DNA from: an uncultured Eggerthellaceae bacterium
GTDB taxonomy: Bacteria > Actinomycetota > Coriobacteriia > Coriobacteriales > Eggerthellaceae
Length of the DNA: 64,000 nt
Direction of reading: 5' to 3'
Assembly: GCA_910589125.1 (NCBI GenBank)
Contig: CAJURX010000001.1
Span: 234,764-298,763 of the forward strand
The notes beneath the pieces are model-generated. The model made no database searches. It had not been told where the DNA came from and saw only the letters and a program-made list of their open reading frames with translations. Of the stretch, positions 63,272 to 64,000 are shown one piece after another. Each line of letters starts with the position of its first letter. Position 1 is the first letter of the stretch. The translations under genes and the position numbers were made by a program.

Positions 63272-63964
63272 ATGACCGAGACAGCAAGCCGAATCCTCGT
63301 ATGCGACGACGAATCCACCATCACCGACTTCGTCGGCTATGCCCTCAAGAAGGAGGGCTACAACGCTGATATCGTGCAGAATGGCGAAGACGCCATCGCT
63401 CTCTCCCAGCAGAACGACTATGACCTCTACATCCTGGACATCATGCTTCCGGGCATGGATGGATACGAGCTCTGCCGTCGCCTTCGCACCACCACCGCAG
63501 CGCCAGTGCTGTTCCTCTCCGCCCGCGATACCGAGCTGGACAAGGTCGTAGGGCTTGAGATCGGCGGGGACGACTACCTCGCGAAGCCCTTCGGCGTGCG
63601 CGAGCTGATCGCACGCGTCCGCGCGCTGCTGCGTCGCGGCTCGGGTCAGGTCGGCGCTGCCAACAACGTCGTCACCGTGAACGACATCACGCTCGACGAG
63701 GACGCGCACACCGCCTCCGGCGAACACGGCGAAATCGACCTCACCCCGCGCGAATTCGAGCTTCTGGCCTCCCTCATGAAGAACGCCGGCAAGGTTGTCA
63801 GCCGCGAGGACCTGCTCCGTGATGCATGGGGATGGGAATACCTCACCGAGACCAAGACGGTCGATACGCACATCAAGCGCCTGCGCGACAAGATCAGCGC
63901 AGCTGGCTATGACCCGACGCTCGTCGAGACCGTGCGCGGCTACGGATATCGCTTCAAGGCGTAA
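63272..63964 (+). CDS. OmpR-family two-component response regulator
   Basis: 230 residues. The receiver domain has the acid pair CDDE, the phospho-accepting Asp in LDIMLPGMDG, LSAR and the Lys in KPFG. The C-terminal winged helix (TPREFELLASLMKNAGKVVSREDLL; VDTHIKRLRDKI; VRGYGYRF) is of OmpR/PhoB type. It should bind DNA when phosphorylated. The cognate histidine kinase is expected just beyond the right edge. Target genes are unknown. Confidence 0.93.
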   Translation: MTETASRILVCDDESTITDFVGYALKKEGYNADIVQNGEDAIALSQQNDYDLYILDIMLPGMDGYELCRRLRTTTAAPVLFLSARDTELDKVVGLEIGGDDYLAKPFGVRELIARVRALLRRGSGQVGAANNVVTVNDITLDEDAHTASGEHGEIDLTPREFELLASLMKNAGKVVSREDLLRDAWGWEYLTETKTVDTHIKRLRDKISAAGYDPTLVETVRGYGYRFKA

Positions 63965-64000
63965 GCTTCAAGCTCTTCGAGCATCTTGTAGAGGGGGCTG

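Overview
The window is a G+C-rich bacterial chromosome segment with almost no empty space. No rRNA, tRNA, CRISPR array, prophage or insertion sequence was found. Several features point to an anaerobic actinobacterium of class Coriobacteriia, most likely family Eggerthellaceae. They are LL-diaminopimelate aminotransferase, a pyrophosphate-type phosphofructokinase, a RecJ-helicase fusion, a TsaB-RimI-TsaD fusion, formate-tetrahydrofolate ligase next to a formate/nitrite channel, and a cytoplasmic molybdopterin enzyme with a small ferredoxin. The taxon is inferred from gene content and style, not from a marker-gene search.

Layout. (1) 1-3968, minus strand: a coupled trio of a leucine-rich-repeat protein, a metallopeptidase-like VWA protein and a MoxR-type AAA ATPase that runs off the left edge. 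(2) 4000-16.6 kb: an accessory metabolic block. It holds three related MFS transporters, a YtcJ-type amidohydrolase, two small zinc-ribbon proteins, a two-cluster ferredoxin, a 784-residue molybdopterin oxidoreductase and a 57-codon protein. A sigma-54 enhancer-binding regulator follows, and divergently the sigma-54 gene rpoN itself. Two near-identical -24/-12 type promoters, each with a palindrome about 80 bp upstream, sit in front of the molybdoenzyme operon and the regulator gene. (3) 18-22 kb: a radical SAM protein divergent from a QueD-like enzyme over a symmetric -10 element, then dapL, a PAP2 phosphatase and a lysine-rich protein with a Cys motif. (4) 22-28.7 kb: an alanine/Na+ symporter, tlyA, asd, lysC, and a zinc-dependent phospholipase C-family gene interrupted by an in-frame TGA.

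(5) 28.7-37 kb: phosphate transport (DUF47 protein plus PiT) and an MBL hydrolase - RelA/SpoT - RecJ/helicase operon. (6) 37-44.5 kb: pfp, the glmU-prs-pth-yigZ operon, folC and hpf. (7) 44.5-51.2 kb: nhaA with a structured leader, a large membrane protein resembling GT-C glycosyltransferases, rarA and galU. (8) 51.2-54.6 kb: one operon joining Tat export, HypA/HypB nickel maturation, nadE and galU. (9) 54.6-56.9 kb: an amidohydrolase-fold protein that lacks usual metal ligands, divergent from the menaquinone methyltransferase gene. (10) 57-63.2 kb: coaX-fhs-FNT-tsaE-tsaB/rimI/tsaD. (11) 63.3-64 kb: an OmpR-type response regulator.

The most interesting part is 4-18 kb. It reads as a self-contained, sigma-54-controlled molybdenum catabolic or respiratory module with its own electron carrier, hydrolase and transporters. 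Its architecture resembles the catechol dehydroxylase and acetylene-hydratase-like loci of gut Eggerthellaceae, but the substrate cannot be told from sequence. The remainder is mostly core metabolism with unusual gene fusions.
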